Program-made: the position numbers and the translations under genes
The notes under the pieces: generated by a model
Databases searched by the model: none
What the model was told of the DNA's origin: nothing
Seen by the model: only the letters and a program-made list of their open reading frames with translations
DNA from: DATAAZ01 sp036259875
Lineage (GTDB): Bacteria > Actinomycetota > Thermoleophilia > Gaiellales > Gaiellaceae
DNA length: 64,000 nucleotides
Direction of reading: 5' to 3'
Assembly: GCA_036259875.1 (NCBI GenBank)
Contig: DATAAZ010000075.1
Coordinates: 1-64,000, forward strand
In this document: positions 16,579 to 25,514 of the stretch, in pieces
Numbering within the stretch: position 1 is the first letter of the stretch
How the letters are laid out: each line of letters starts with the position of its first letter

Positions 16579-17922
16579 TCAGTCCTGGGAGAGGAGCCAG
16601 AGGCCGCCGACCGTGTAGGCGACCATCAAGACGAGGAGCGGGTACTGCGTCCGAAGCGCGCGGCTCGCCGAGGGAAAGAGCGCGATCGCGCGGTCGTGCG
16701 CAAGCGCGAGCCCGATCACGTGGCCCGCGACGAGCGTTCCTACCTGGACGTACCAAATCGTGTTCGGGTCGAACGGGGCGAGGTTCGGCCGGAAGTCGCT
16801 CCCGCCGAAGAGGTCCCACCCCCACCCGAACGGGTCCGAGGCGAGTGGAACCGTGAACTGGCCCTGGATCACGAGGAGCGAGAAGTAGTGCGAGACGGCG
16901 TAGACGAGCGCGATCGGGACGAGGCTCCCGACGAACGCGCCGGCGAGCGCGCGCCCGCCGCCCGCGAGCGCGCGCGCGATCGAGACCGCCGCGATGTACA
17001 CCGCCGCGACCGCGGCGACAGCGATCGCGAGGCCGACGAGCGCGATGAGTGTTCCCTGCACGTCGCCGAGCGCAAGGACACGGTCGCGCCACCACGCCGT
17101 GCGGCTGAAGCCGTCGAAGCCGACCGAGCCGAGCATAACGGCGACGACGCCGATCGTGCCGGCGGCGGGGTTCCGGAGCGATGCGAGGCCCACGAACGGC
17201 GGTCGCAGGACGAGCTCCTGCCGCCCATCGCGCTCGATCGCGGCGAAGGGCGCCATCCGCGAGAGCAGGTCGAAGTAGACGCTGAACCCGTCACCGCGCC
17301 CGAACCACGCCCTGCTCCCGAACACGAGGGCGCCGATCCACGTCGCGCCGCTATAGAGGGCGATCGCGAGCGCGAGCGCGCGCGGGTCGGCGGGGTCGAA
17401 GTACGCGAGCTCGAGCGCCGCGAAGAGGAAGAGCAGGACGGCGGCGGGCCACCGCCCGAGCCGCTCGGGGTATTCGATCGCCTCGGCGCGCGCGCCGAGG
17501 CGCCCCGCCGTCCACTCGGCGGCGTCGGCAGTGGCTTTCCACGGGTTGAGCACGGGCCAGACGTTTCCGAGGACGACGACGACGGGCACGAGGCCGAGCC
17601 AGAAGACGACGTAGACGAACGTCGGGGCGAGGTTCCCGACGGGAGAGCGCTCTCCGACGAGCGCGGTCGCGAAGACGAGCGCGAGGAGCGCGACCGCGAG
17701 CGCGCCGAGCGCGACTCGCAGCGCTTGCGAGAGGAGGACGCGCTGCAGGGCGCCGGGAAACGGCCGGCCGCCGTCGTACGTCTCGAGGAGCGGACGCCGC
17801 CACAGCACGGCGAGCGCCGCGAACGACGCGATCAGGACGACGCCGGCCCCGTAGAGGAAGAGCCACTGCGGAACCGGGAGGTCCTGCACGCTGCCGACGC
17901 CGTGCGCTAGCGCGGGCGTCAC
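16579..17922 (-). CDS. polytopic membrane protein coupled to a cupredoxin
   Basis: A 447-residue protein with about 11-12 hydrophobic helices. It starts MTPALAHGVGSVQDLPVPQWLFLYGAG and has a characteristic GNVWPVLNPWKA segment and a GWGWDLFGGSD region near the C-terminus. Actinobacterial relatives are, as I recall, often labelled fenitrothion hydrolase, but nothing in this membrane protein shows hydrolase residues. Its ATG overlaps the stop of the upstream cupredoxin-like gene by 4 bases, so the two probably act together, perhaps in copper or electron handling (inference). Confidence 0.65.
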   Translation of the reverse strand: MTPALAHGVGSVQDLPVPQWLFLYGAGVVLIASFAALAVLWRRPLLETYDGGRPFPGALQRVLLSQALRVALGALAVALLALVFATALVGERSPVGNLAPTFVYVVFWLGLVPVVVVLGNVWPVLNPWKATADAAEWTAGRLGARAEAIEYPERLGRWPAAVLLFLFAALELAYFDPADPRALALAIALYSGATWIGALVFGSRAWFGRGDGFSVYFDLLSRMAPFAAIERDGRQELVLRPPFVGLASLRNPAAGTIGVVAVMLGSVGFDGFSRTAWWRDRVLALGDVQGTLIALVGLAIAVAAVAAVYIAAVSIARALAGGGRALAGAFVGSLVPIALVYAVSHYFSLLVIQGQFTVPLASDPFGWGWDLFGGSDFRPNLAPFDPNTIWYVQVGTLVAGHVIGLALAHDRAIALFPSASRALRTQYPLLVLMVAYTVGGLWLLSQD

Positions 17923-18392
17923 GAAATGTGCAGATCTGCGATCGGCTGGCCCCGGTCCTCGAGCTCCATCTCGAAGCGACCGGGGGTATCCGCGACGAAG
18001 GTCATCCGCGCCGGGCGGCCGCCGCCGACGTCGACGAAGAGGTCGTAGCCGTGGAGGTGAGCGTGATCCGTGACCTGGGAGACGATCGTGAGCACGACGC
18101 GCTGGCCTCGGCGGGCGTCGATGCGCCGGATTTGCGGCGGGCCGTCGGGACCGATCGTGATGCGGGCGCGGACGACTTGGGGAGCGGCGGGCGGCGGCGC
18201 AGTCTCGGTCGTCGCGCCTCCGTCCGTTTCCGTCCCTGCGCCCGTCGCCGTCTCGCCGGTCGTCGCCTCGGCCTGCTGGGCGGCAGGCGACGGGGGCGCA
18301 GCGTCGTCGTCACCGCCGCGGAGCGCGAGAAACAGGACGACTGCCGCGACGATCGCGGCCGCAGCGACCCCGAGCTTGGCTGCGTTGCCCAC
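17919..18392 (-). CDS. membrane-anchored cupredoxin-like protein
   Basis: A 157-residue protein with an N-terminal hydrophobic anchor (VAAAAIVAAVVLFLAL), a Thr/Ala/Pro-rich linker to about residue 72, and a C-terminal beta-sandwich of the cupredoxin type: RRGQRVVLTIVSQVTDHAHLHGYD and DTPGRFEMELED. The His cluster HAHLHGY could bind copper, but the usual Cys ligand is missing. Start GTG 18392. It overlaps the following membrane-protein gene by 4 bases. Confidence 0.7.
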   Translation of the reverse strand: MGNAAKLGVAAAAIVAAVVLFLALRGGDDDAAPPSPAAQQAEATTGETATGAGTETDGGATTETAPPPAAPQVVRARITIGPDGPPQIRRIDARRGQRVVLTIVSQVTDHAHLHGYDLFVDVGGGRPARMTFVADTPGRFEMELEDRGQPIADLHIS

Positions 18393-18452
18393 CCCGGGAT
18401 TATCGAGAAAGGGCCCGGAGCGGATTCCGGAGAACCCGCCCCGGTCCGCCGA

Positions 18453-18701
18453 CTACGTGTGCTCGGTCACCTCGTAGATCTCTTCGGCGACGAGCCCGTG
18501 CGCCTCCCGGTGGACGGTCTCAGCCGCCTCGGCACTCGGGGCGTCGACGAGGCAGAAGATCTTGCCCGCCTTCTCGTCGACCCAGTACTTGAGGTATCGG
18601 ACCCCGTGCGGCTCCTGCGTCTTGAGGTCGGCCGCGTGGGCCTTCGCGACGTCCTCCTCTGTTGCCCCCTCGACGGTGTGCACGTCCATGTAGAGCGGCA
18701 C
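18453..18701 (-). CDS. DUF4242 (SCO4226-like) protein
   Basis: An 82-residue ferredoxin-like small protein; a Streptomyces member of this family (SCO4226) is reported to bind nickel. It has PLYMDVHTVEGATEEDV and the AHAADLKTQ, KYWVDEKAGKIFCLV, HREAHGL segments. The GTG at 18701 is chosen because AAAAGGAGG lies five bases upstream, one of the best ribosome sites in the window; a longer start at 18731 is unlikely. It is likely monocistronic. Confidence 0.75.
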   Translation of the reverse strand: MPLYMDVHTVEGATEEDVAKAHAADLKTQEPHGVRYLKYWVDEKAGKIFCLVDAPSAEAAETVHREAHGLVAEEIYEVTEHT

Positions 18702-18784
18702 GAGCGCCTCCTTTTGGTTGACCGCGCGCACCTCAGATCCTAAGCGGTTGCCTCGGGGCGTTCCAGCGTGAGGCTAGGCGGACT

Positions 18785-20458
18785 TCAGGGCCGGTCGGTC
18801 GGTCCGGATCCGTCGCCGGAGACGGCGTCGGGCTGCATGTACGGATAGCGGTAGTCCGTCGGCGGGATGAAGGTCTCCTTGATCGTCCGCGGGCTCGCCC
18901 AGCGGATGAGGTTCCACATGGACCCCGCCTTGTCGTTCGTCCCCGATGCGCGGGCGCCGCCGAAGGGCTGCTGCCCGACGATCGCACCCGTCGGCTTGTC
19001 GTTCACGTAGAAGTTCCCGGCCGCGTACCGAAGCGCCTCCTCCGCCTCGATGACGGCCTCGCGGTCGTCCGCGAAGACGGCCCCGGTGAGTCCGTACGGC
19101 GCCGTCTCGTCGATCAGCTCGAGCGTCTCCTCCCAGTCGCCCTCCGGGTAGACGTACGTCGTCACGATCGGCCCGAAGAGCTCCTCGCGCATCAGCCGGA
19201 AGCGCGGATCGCGCGTCTCGATCACCGTCGGCTCGACGAAGTAGCCCTCGCTGTCGTCGACGCCGCCGCCGACGACGATCTCCGTATCGCCGCTGCGCCG
19301 CGCTTCCTCGATCGCCTCACGGTGACCCTTGAGGGCCACCCCGTCAATCACGGCGCCCATGAAGTTTCCGAAGTCCGTGACGTCGCCCATGCGAATCGCG
19401 GCCACCTCCTCGGCGAGCCGCTCGCGGAGCTCCGGCCACAGGTTCGAGGGCGCGTAGACCCGCGAGGCGGCCGAGCACTTCTGGCCCTGGTACTCGAACG
19501 ACCCGCGGACGATCGCGGTCGCGACGGCCTGCGCGTCGGCGGAGGGGTGCGCGACGATGAAGTCCTTGCCGCCCGTCTCGCCGACGATGCGGGGGTAGCT
19601 CCGGTACCGGTCGATGTTGTTCCCGACCGTCTTCCACATCCCCTGGAAGACGGGCGTAGACCCGGTGAAGTGAATCCCGGCGAGGTGCGGGCTCGCGAGG
19701 GCGGCGTCGCCGAGCTCGGCGCCCGGGCCGTACACGAGGTTGATGACGCCCGGCGGCAGCCCCGCCTCCTCGAAGAGGCGCATGATGTAGTACGCCGAGA
19801 GGCTCGCGGTCGACGCGGGCTTCCAGACGACGGTATTCCCCATCAACGCTGGCGAGCTCGGGAGGTTCCCCGCAATCGCGGTGAAGTTGAACGGCGTCAC
19901 CGCGAAGACGAAGCCCTCGAGGGGCCGGTACTCCATGCGGTTCCAGGTCCCCTGGGAGGAATCCGGCTGCTCCTCGTAGATCCGGTGCATGAAGGAGACG
20001 TTGAAGCGGAGGAAGTCGGTCAGCTCGCACCCCGCGTCGATCTCCGCCTGGTGAGCCGTCTTCGACTGGCCCAGCATCGTCGCCGCGTTCAGCGTGTCGC
20101 GCCACGGACCGGCGAGAAGCTCGGCGGCGCGCAGGAAGATCGCCGCGCGCTCCTCCCACGGGAGCCGGTGCCAGTCCTCCCACGCCGCGCCCGCCGCCTC
20201 GATCGCCCGCTCGACCTCCGCGGCGCCGCCCTGGTGGACGTCGGCGAGCACGTGGTCCTTGTCATGCGGCATGACCGCCTCGCGCGTCTCGCCCGTGCGA
20301 ACGTCCTCGCCTCCGATCACGCAGGGGATCTCGATCCGCTCGCGCTTCATCTGCTCGAGGCGCTGCTTGAGGGTCGCGCGCTGCGCCGAGCCGGGCTCGT
20401 AGCCGCGAACCGGCTCGTTGACCGGCGGCGGTGGGCGGAAAATCCCCGGGGCGCTCAT
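18785..20458 (-). CDS. pruA: L-glutamate gamma-semialdehyde (P5C) dehydrogenase
   Basis: Oxidises glutamate semialdehyde/pyrroline-5-carboxylate to glutamate with NAD+, the second step of proline degradation. The 557-residue monofunctional enzyme has the group's long N-terminus (NEPVRGYEPGS), MEYRPLEGFVFAVTPFNFTAI, the catalytic Glu in GETGGKD (E294), the catalytic Cys in QGQKCSAASR (C328), and PFGGARASGTNDKAG. The ATG at 20458 matches the family start. A TAGAAT hexamer (20467-20472, minus strand) sits 8 bases upstream and lies over the start codon of the divergent ogt gene. Confidence 0.92.
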   Translation of the reverse strand: MSAPGIFRPPPPVNEPVRGYEPGSAQRATLKQRLEQMKRERIEIPCVIGGEDVRTGETREAVMPHDKDHVLADVHQGGAAEVERAIEAAGAAWEDWHRLPWEERAAIFLRAAELLAGPWRDTLNAATMLGQSKTAHQAEIDAGCELTDFLRFNVSFMHRIYEEQPDSSQGTWNRMEYRPLEGFVFAVTPFNFTAIAGNLPSSPALMGNTVVWKPASTASLSAYYIMRLFEEAGLPPGVINLVYGPGAELGDAALASPHLAGIHFTGSTPVFQGMWKTVGNNIDRYRSYPRIVGETGGKDFIVAHPSADAQAVATAIVRGSFEYQGQKCSAASRVYAPSNLWPELRERLAEEVAAIRMGDVTDFGNFMGAVIDGVALKGHREAIEEARRSGDTEIVVGGGVDDSEGYFVEPTVIETRDPRFRLMREELFGPIVTTYVYPEGDWEETLELIDETAPYGLTGAVFADDREAVIEAEEALRYAAGNFYVNDKPTGAIVGQQPFGGARASGTNDKAGSMWNLIRWASPRTIKETFIPPTDYRYPYMQPDAVSGDGSGPTDRP

Positions 20459-20466
20459 CCAGGGGC

Positions 20467-20472
20467 ATTCTA
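20467..20472 (-). promoter_or_regulatory. putative -10 element of the P5C dehydrogenase gene
   Basis: Minus-strand TAGAAT, 8 bases before the ATG at 20458. Its first base pairs with the A of the divergent ATG at 20472, so the two start sites physically overlap. Confidence 0.4.
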
Positions 20473-20942
20473 TGGCCGTGCGGGTCGTCACGTACGAAGC
20501 GGAAGGCTGGGGCATCGGCGAGCTGTGGCTGGAGGACGGCGTGCTCGTGAACCACGAGCTGCCGCGGCCAGGCCGCCGCGCAAGCACGCGCGCGGAGCAC
20601 GTCCCGCCCCTGCGAGACCTGCTTCTCGCGTACTTTCGCGGTCAGAGGCCGGAGTTCGCCGACGTGGAGCTCGATGTGGACGGATGCACGCCGTTCCAGC
20701 GAGCCGTCATCGACGCGCTGCGGGCCGTCCCGTACGGTGAGACGGTGACGTACGGCGAGCTCGCGGCCCTCGCCGGGCACCCGAACGCGCACCGGGCCGC
20801 AGGAAGCGTCTGCGCGGGGAACCGTTTCCCGATCGTCGTCCCCTGCCACCGCGTCGTCGCGGCCGGCTCGCTCGGGCCGTACGGCGCCACGGGAACCGAG
20901 TACAAGCGGCGGCTGCTCGCGCTCGAAGGTGTCACTCTCTGA
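20472..20942 (+). CDS. ogt: methylated-DNA--[protein]-cysteine S-methyltransferase
   Basis: A suicide repair protein that removes alkyl groups from O6-alkylguanine. It has 156 residues with the AdaC-type domain: TPFQRAVIDALRAVPYGETVTYGELA, the Arg finger region NAHRAAGSVCAGN, and the active-site PCHRV (C125). The start at 20472 is only 13 bases from the divergent pruA start. The stop overlaps whiA by 14 bases, so ogt and whiA are probably co-transcribed. Confidence 0.88.
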   Translation: MAVRVVTYEAEGWGIGELWLEDGVLVNHELPRPGRRASTRAEHVPPLRDLLLAYFRGQRPEFADVELDVDGCTPFQRAVIDALRAVPYGETVTYGELAALAGHPNAHRAAGSVCAGNRFPIVVPCHRVVAAGSLGPYGATGTEYKRRLLALEGVTL

Positions 20943-21849
20943 GGACGTCCGCGGCGAGCTCGCCGCGATCGAGCCGCGCAAGGCGTGTTGCCGTCTTGCG
21001 GAGCTCTCGGCGCTCGTCCGGACGGCCGGGAGTGTCCACCTGCGCGGCGGGGGCCGGATCGGCGTCCACCTCGAGCTCGCGAGCGCCGCTGTCGCGCGGC
21101 GCACGTTCGCGCTGCTGCGCGCGTACGGCGTCCCGTGCGAGATCCACACGTACCGGCGCCGGTCGTTCGACCGCGCGACGCGGTTCCAGATCCACGTCGA
21201 CGACGATGCACCGGCGGTCCAGGCGCTCAACGAGGCCGGGATCCTCGGCGACCGCCTCGAGCCGCTCGAGCGCCCGCCCTCACGCGTCACCGCTCGCTCC
21301 TGCTGCCGCGCCGCGTACCTCCGCGGCGCCTTCCTCGCGGCCGGATCCGTCTCCGGCCCCCGGTCGCCTCACTTCGAGCTCCGAACCGCGATGCCGGACG
21401 CGGCTCGGTTCCTGGCCGGGCTCGCCGGCGCGGAACGAATGCCGATGGCGGTGGCCGAGCGTCGCGGCCACGCCCTGGCGTACGCAAAAGGCACCGAGAC
21501 GATCGCCGACCTGCTCGCCTTCGTCGGCGCCCACGACGCGGCGCTCGTCTTCGGCGAGCGGGCCGTCATCGCCGCGACGCGCGCGCGCGCGAACCGGCTC
21601 GCGAACGCAGACCACGCGAACATCGGTCGGGCGAGCCGAGCCGCGGAGGCGCACGTCCGCGCGATCGAGCGCCTCCGCTCGGCGGGGCGCCTCGACCACG
21701 TCTCGCCGGAACTCCGTGAGCTCGCCGACCTGCGGCTCCGCCATCCGACGCTCTCGCTGCGCGAGCTCGCGCGCCGGTGTAGCCCGCCGACGACGAAGGC
21801 AGCGGCGCACCGCCGCCTCGCGAAGCTCCAGCGCCTCGCCGAGGGCTAG
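20929..21849 (+). CDS. whiA: DNA-binding protein WhiA
   Basis: A conserved Gram-positive regulator of cell division and, in Streptomyces, sporulation. The 306-residue protein has an N-terminal degenerate LAGLIDADG-like fold (CCRLAELSALVRTAG, CCRAAYLRGAFLAAGS) and a C-terminal helix-turn-helix (HPTLSLRELARRC...TKAAAHRRLAKL). The GTG at 20929 lies inside the ogt 3' end. In most actinobacteria whiA follows uvrC-rapZ-yvcK and precedes gap-pgk-tpi; here rapZ and yvcK are absent and unrelated genes separate uvrC from whiA. Confidence 0.92.
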   Translation: MSLSEDVRGELAAIEPRKACCRLAELSALVRTAGSVHLRGGGRIGVHLELASAAVARRTFALLRAYGVPCEIHTYRRRSFDRATRFQIHVDDDAPAVQALNEAGILGDRLEPLERPPSRVTARSCCRAAYLRGAFLAAGSVSGPRSPHFELRTAMPDAARFLAGLAGAERMPMAVAERRGHALAYAKGTETIADLLAFVGAHDAALVFGERAVIAATRARANRLANADHANIGRASRAAEAHVRAIERLRSAGRLDHVSPELRELADLRLRHPTLSLRELARRCSPPTTKAAAHRRLAKLQRLAEG

Positions 21850-22986
21850 GTGGCCGCTCCGAAGGTCGAGAAGTCGTACGTGCGCTCGCGGCCGCTCCTC
21901 GAGGGTGTCACGTTCGTCGTGACGACGGGCCGCGGCTCGATGGACCACTACGCGCAGAAGCTTGCCGAGTGGCTGCCTGTCCGGACGCTCGAGCTGTATG
22001 CGTTCGCTCGGAGCGGCAACCTCTTCGGCGAACCCCTCCTCAGCACCGCCGCCGGGCGCCAGTTCGCCCGCGACGTCGCACTCGTGCGCCGGCTACGACG
22101 GGTCGAGGGGCTCTTGCACATCCCGAACCACCACCTCAGCCGGTACGGCCCCTTTCTCGGTGGCCCGTACGTCGTCACGGCGCACGACGTGATCCGCTAT
22201 CTCGACCTGACGCGCGACGAGCCGCTGATCCACGCTCCGAACCGTCGGGACCGCCTCTACATCGCGCTCGACGTCGCCGGGATCCGCCGCGCCGACGCGG
22301 TGATCGCGCCCTCGCACGCTACGAGGCACGACCTCGTCCGGCACCTCGGGATCCGGGAGGACCGGATCGCGGTCGTCTACGAGGGCGTCGACCACGCCGT
22401 CTTCCGCCCGACCGACCGACGCCTCCTTCCCGATCCGTACGTCCTGTTCGTGGGCTCCGAGCACCCGCGCAAGAACCTTGCGTCCCTGTTTCGAGCCCTT
22501 GCGAGGCTCAAGCGTGATCCCGCGCTCCGTGATCTCAGGCTGGTGAAGGTCGGCGCGCCGGGCGGCCGGGAGGCGCCCTTCCGCGAGCAGACGCTCGAGG
22601 CGCTGCGCACCTCGGGGCTCGCAGCCGAGGACGTGCTCTTCATCGGCCATCTCCGGGCCGAGAACCTTGCCGCGTACTACGCAGGGGCCGAATGCCTCGT
22701 CTTCCCCTCCCTCTACGAGGGGTTCGGGCTTCCGACCGTGGAGGCGATGGCGTCGGGCTGCCCCGTGATCGTCTCGAGCGTGGGCTCGCTCCCGGAGATC
22801 GCCGGCGAAGCCGCGCTGGTCGTTCCACCGAGCGACGACGCCGCGCTCGCAGACGCGATCGCGGCGGTCGTGGGCGACGAGGCACTCGCGCGCGGCCTTC
22901 GCCGACGCGGCCTCGCACGAGCACGCGAGTTCTCGTGGGCGCGCGCCGCGCGCGAGACGGTCGCGGTGTACGAGCGCCTGCTCTGA
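21850..22986 (+). CDS. GT4-family glycosyltransferase
   Basis: A 378-residue GT-B transferase. The C-terminal donor domain shows LFVGSEHPRKNLASL, VLFIGHL and the GT4 signature EGFGLPTVEAMASGCPVIVS with the E-x7-E pair. The N-terminal half carries HIPNHHLSRYGPF and TAHDVIRY. The acceptor is unknown. The GTG starts immediately after the whiA stop (TAG-GTG), making ogt-whiA-GT an operon. Confidence 0.8.
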   Translation: MAAPKVEKSYVRSRPLLEGVTFVVTTGRGSMDHYAQKLAEWLPVRTLELYAFARSGNLFGEPLLSTAAGRQFARDVALVRRLRRVEGLLHIPNHHLSRYGPFLGGPYVVTAHDVIRYLDLTRDEPLIHAPNRRDRLYIALDVAGIRRADAVIAPSHATRHDLVRHLGIREDRIAVVYEGVDHAVFRPTDRRLLPDPYVLFVGSEHPRKNLASLFRALARLKRDPALRDLRLVKVGAPGGREAPFREQTLEALRTSGLAAEDVLFIGHLRAENLAAYYAGAECLVFPSLYEGFGLPTVEAMASGCPVIVSSVGSLPEIAGEAALVVPPSDDAALADAIAAVVGDEALARGLRRRGLARAREFSWARAARETVAVYERLL

Positions 22987-23042
22987 CGGAGGAGCACCGC
23001 TTCGCTCGCGCCGAGCACCCGTGGAGGTATGCGTCGAGCGGG

Positions 23043-23079
23043 CCGGAGGGGAAGCTCCGAGGACGACCTCCCCCTCCGG
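23043..23079 (+). terminator. probable terminator after the glycosyltransferase gene
   Basis: Perfect 9-bp arms CCGGAGGGG (23043-23051) and CCCCTCCGG (23071-23079) are followed by TTTC, 57 bases past the gene end. No long U-tract is present, as is usual in such GC-rich genomes. Confidence 0.5.
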
Positions 23080-23203
23080 TTTCAGCCGCGCTCCGGACCT
23101 TTGGCGTCGGACGGGGTCTAAATCCAACACCGGACGAGCGCGGACCCGCTCCTCGCCAGTATGACCGTTTTCCGCGCGGGCGCGCAACCTGGAACCCGGC
23201 TAC

Positions 23204-23231
23204 TTGTCGCAAAATGCGCGCTCGGTAGACT
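23204..23231 (+). promoter_or_regulatory. putative promoter of the glycolytic operon
   Basis: TTGTCG (23204-23209), a 16-base spacer and TAGACT (23226-23231) resemble a housekeeping sigma -35/-10 pair, 30 bases before the gap ATG, which has its own Shine-Dalgarno sequence. Confidence 0.45.
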
Positions 23232-23261
23232 CGCCGCGCTGCACCGACCAGGAGGGAGCCG

Positions 23262-24293
23262 ATGAGCGTGCGCGTAGGGATCAACGGGTTCGGCCGGATC
23301 GGCCGCAACTTCTTCCGGGCGGCCCGCAGGCAGGGCGCCGACCTCGAATTCGTCGCGGTGAACGACATCGGCGACGCGAAGACGATGGCCCACCTGCTCA
23401 AGTACGACTCGGTTCTGGGGCCGCTCGACGACGACGTCGAAGCGGTGGACGGCGGGATTCGCGTCGGCGATACCGAGCTTCGGCTCCTCAACGAGAAGGA
23501 CCCGGCGGCGCTTCCCTGGCGCGATCTCGGCGTCGAGATCGCGGTCGAGTCGACCGGTCTCTTCACGAAGCGCGAGCAGGCGCAGCTCCATCTCGACGCC
23601 GGTGCCGAGAAGGTCGTGATTTCCGCGCCCGCGACCGACCCCGACGTGACGCTCGTCCTCGGGGTGAACGACGGCGATTACGACCCCGACGGCCACCGCA
23701 TCATCTCCAACGCCTCCTGCACCACGAATTGCGTCGCGCCGCTCGCGAAGGTGCTCCACGACGCGTTCACGATCGAGCAGGGGTTCATGACGACCGTGCA
23801 CGCGTACACGAACGACCAGCGGATCCTCGACCTCCCGCACAAGGACCTCCGGCGGGCGCGGGCGGCGGCGATCAACGTGATTCCGACCTCGACGGGCGCG
23901 GCCCGCGCGATCGGGCTCGTGCTCCCGGACCTCAAGGGAAAGGTCGACGGAATTGCGCTTCGCGCTCCGGTCCCGGACGGGTCCGTCGTCGACCTCGTCG
24001 TGCGCGTCGCGCGCGAGACGAGCGTCGAGGAGGTGAACAACGCGTTCGGCCGCGCCGCGGACCGCGGCCCGTTCGAGGGCATCCTCCGCTACACCGACGA
24101 GCCGCTCGTCTCGCAGGACGTGGTCGGCTCGTCGTACTCGTGCGTCTTCGACAGCGAGCTCACGATGGTGAACGGCCCGCTCGTCAAGGTGTTCGGGTGG
24201 TACGACAACGAGTGGGGCTACAGCTGCCGGCTCGTCGACCTCGTCGAGCGGATGGCGCGGAAGGAGGCCCCCTCGGCCGCCGCGGTCGCGTAG
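23262..24293 (+). CDS. gap: glyceraldehyde-3-phosphate dehydrogenase, type I
   Basis: Oxidises glyceraldehyde-3-phosphate to 1,3-bisphosphoglycerate with NAD+. The 343-residue protein has VGINGFGRIGRN, the catalytic SNASCTTNC (C153), TVHAYTNDQ with the base His, and WYDNEWGYSCR at the C-terminus. The ATG has GGAGGGAG just upstream. It is the first gene of gap-pgk-tpiA-gpmI. Confidence 0.95.
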   Translation: MSVRVGINGFGRIGRNFFRAARRQGADLEFVAVNDIGDAKTMAHLLKYDSVLGPLDDDVEAVDGGIRVGDTELRLLNEKDPAALPWRDLGVEIAVESTGLFTKREQAQLHLDAGAEKVVISAPATDPDVTLVLGVNDGDYDPDGHRIISNASCTTNCVAPLAKVLHDAFTIEQGFMTTVHAYTNDQRILDLPHKDLRRARAAAINVIPTSTGAARAIGLVLPDLKGKVDGIALRAPVPDGSVVDLVVRVARETSVEEVNNAFGRAADRGPFEGILRYTDEPLVSQDVVGSSYSCVFDSELTMVNGPLVKVFGWYDNEWGYSCRLVDLVERMARKEAPSAAAVA

Positions 24294-24300
24294 CGTCTTC

Positions 24301-25347
24301 GTGCACCGTCCCCGCTCGGTGCGCGACGCGGACGTTGCCGGCCGGCGCGTCCTCTGCCGCGTCGACTTCAACGTGCCGGTCGAGGACGGCCGCGTCGCCG
24401 ACGACACGCGGATCCGGGCCGCGCTCCCGACGGTCCGGCTTCTGCTCGACAAGCACGCGGCGGAGCTCTCGCTCTGCTCGCACCTCGGCCGGCCGAAGGG
24501 CTTCGACCCGGCGTTGTCGCTTCGGCCGGTGGAGGACCACCTGCGCACGCTCCTGCCCGACGAGCGGGTGCGCGTGCTCGAGAACACGCGCTTCCATCCC
24601 GGCGAGACGGCGAACGACCCCGAGTATGCGCGCGAGCTCGCCTCGCACGGGGACGTGTACGTGAACGACGCGTTCGGCTCGGCGCACCGCGCGCACGCGT
24701 CGACGGTGGGCGTTGCGGAGCTTCTGCCCGCGTACGCGGGCCTCCTCCTCGAGCGGGAGCTCCAGGAGCTGGGTCGCCTGCTCGAGGACGCCGAGCGCCC
24801 CTTCGTGGCCGTGCTCGGCGGCGCGAAGGTCGAGGACAAGGTGGGCGTCGTCGAGTCGCTCGCGCACCGGGCCGACGCTGTGCTCGTCGGCGGGAAGATG
24901 GCCGCCGAGCTCGCTGCACGATCACCGTTAGAGGGACGCGAGGTCGTCCTTCCCGCCGACGTCGTCGCCGCCGAGCGATTCGACCCCCAGGCGGAAGCGC
25001 GCGTCGTGGACGCCGACGCCGTTCCCGACGGCTGGCTCCCGCTCGACATCGGGCCTCGGACGCGGGCGGCCTTCGCCGCGCGGATCGACGATGCGCGCAC
25101 CGTCTTCTGGAACGGGCCGATGGGCGTCTTCGAGTGGCCGCGCTTCTCCGAGGGGACGAAGGCGATCGCCGAGGCGGTCGCGGCAGCGGAGGCGCACGCG
25201 GTTGTCGGCGGCGGCGACTCGGTCCGCGCCGTCGAGGAGCTGGGAGTGGCCAATCGGATCGACTGGGTCTCGACCGGCGGCGGCGCGTCGCTCGAGCTCC
25301 TCGAGGGCAAGGAGCTCCCGGGCGTCACCGTCATCCCCGCGGCGTAG
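24301..25347 (+). CDS. pgk: phosphoglycerate kinase (compact form)
   Basis: Transfers phosphate from 1,3-bisphosphoglycerate to ADP. Key motifs are present: RVDFNVPVEDG, SHLGRPKG, ENTRFHPGE, VNDAFGSAHRAHAS, GGAKVEDKVG, NGPMGVFE, VGGGDS and the C-terminal STGGGAS. At 348 residues it is 40-50 shorter than usual bacterial PGKs: the stretch between SHLGRPKG and ENTRFHP is only about 27 residues, and the segment after LVGGKMA is also short. Start GTG, 7 bases after gap. All substrate and ATP motifs remain, so it is probably active. Confidence 0.92.
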   Translation: MHRPRSVRDADVAGRRVLCRVDFNVPVEDGRVADDTRIRAALPTVRLLLDKHAAELSLCSHLGRPKGFDPALSLRPVEDHLRTLLPDERVRVLENTRFHPGETANDPEYARELASHGDVYVNDAFGSAHRAHASTVGVAELLPAYAGLLLERELQELGRLLEDAERPFVAVLGGAKVEDKVGVVESLAHRADAVLVGGKMAAELAARSPLEGREVVLPADVVAAERFDPQAEARVVDADAVPDGWLPLDIGPRTRAAFAARIDDARTVFWNGPMGVFEWPRFSEGTKAIAEAVAAAEAHAVVGGGDSVRAVEELGVANRIDWVSTGGGASLELLEGKELPGVTVIPAA

Positions 25348-25514
25348 CCCGATCCCGCGGCGGGGCCCGCGCGCTCGCGTGTCAACAGCCACGTTGCCCC
25401 CGAGTCGCGCACGGCAGCTCCCGCCGCGCCTCGGTGGGACACCCCGGGATACCGGCCCAAGGCACCGCGCAGCGGGGGTGCGCGACGGCGTAGCGCTTAA
25501 CATCCGCGTCCGCC

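Noticed and set aside
23118..25460. 780-codon minus-strand open frame over gap and pgk
   Set aside because: Antisense of highly conserved glycolytic genes; Ser/Arg-rich, no domains.
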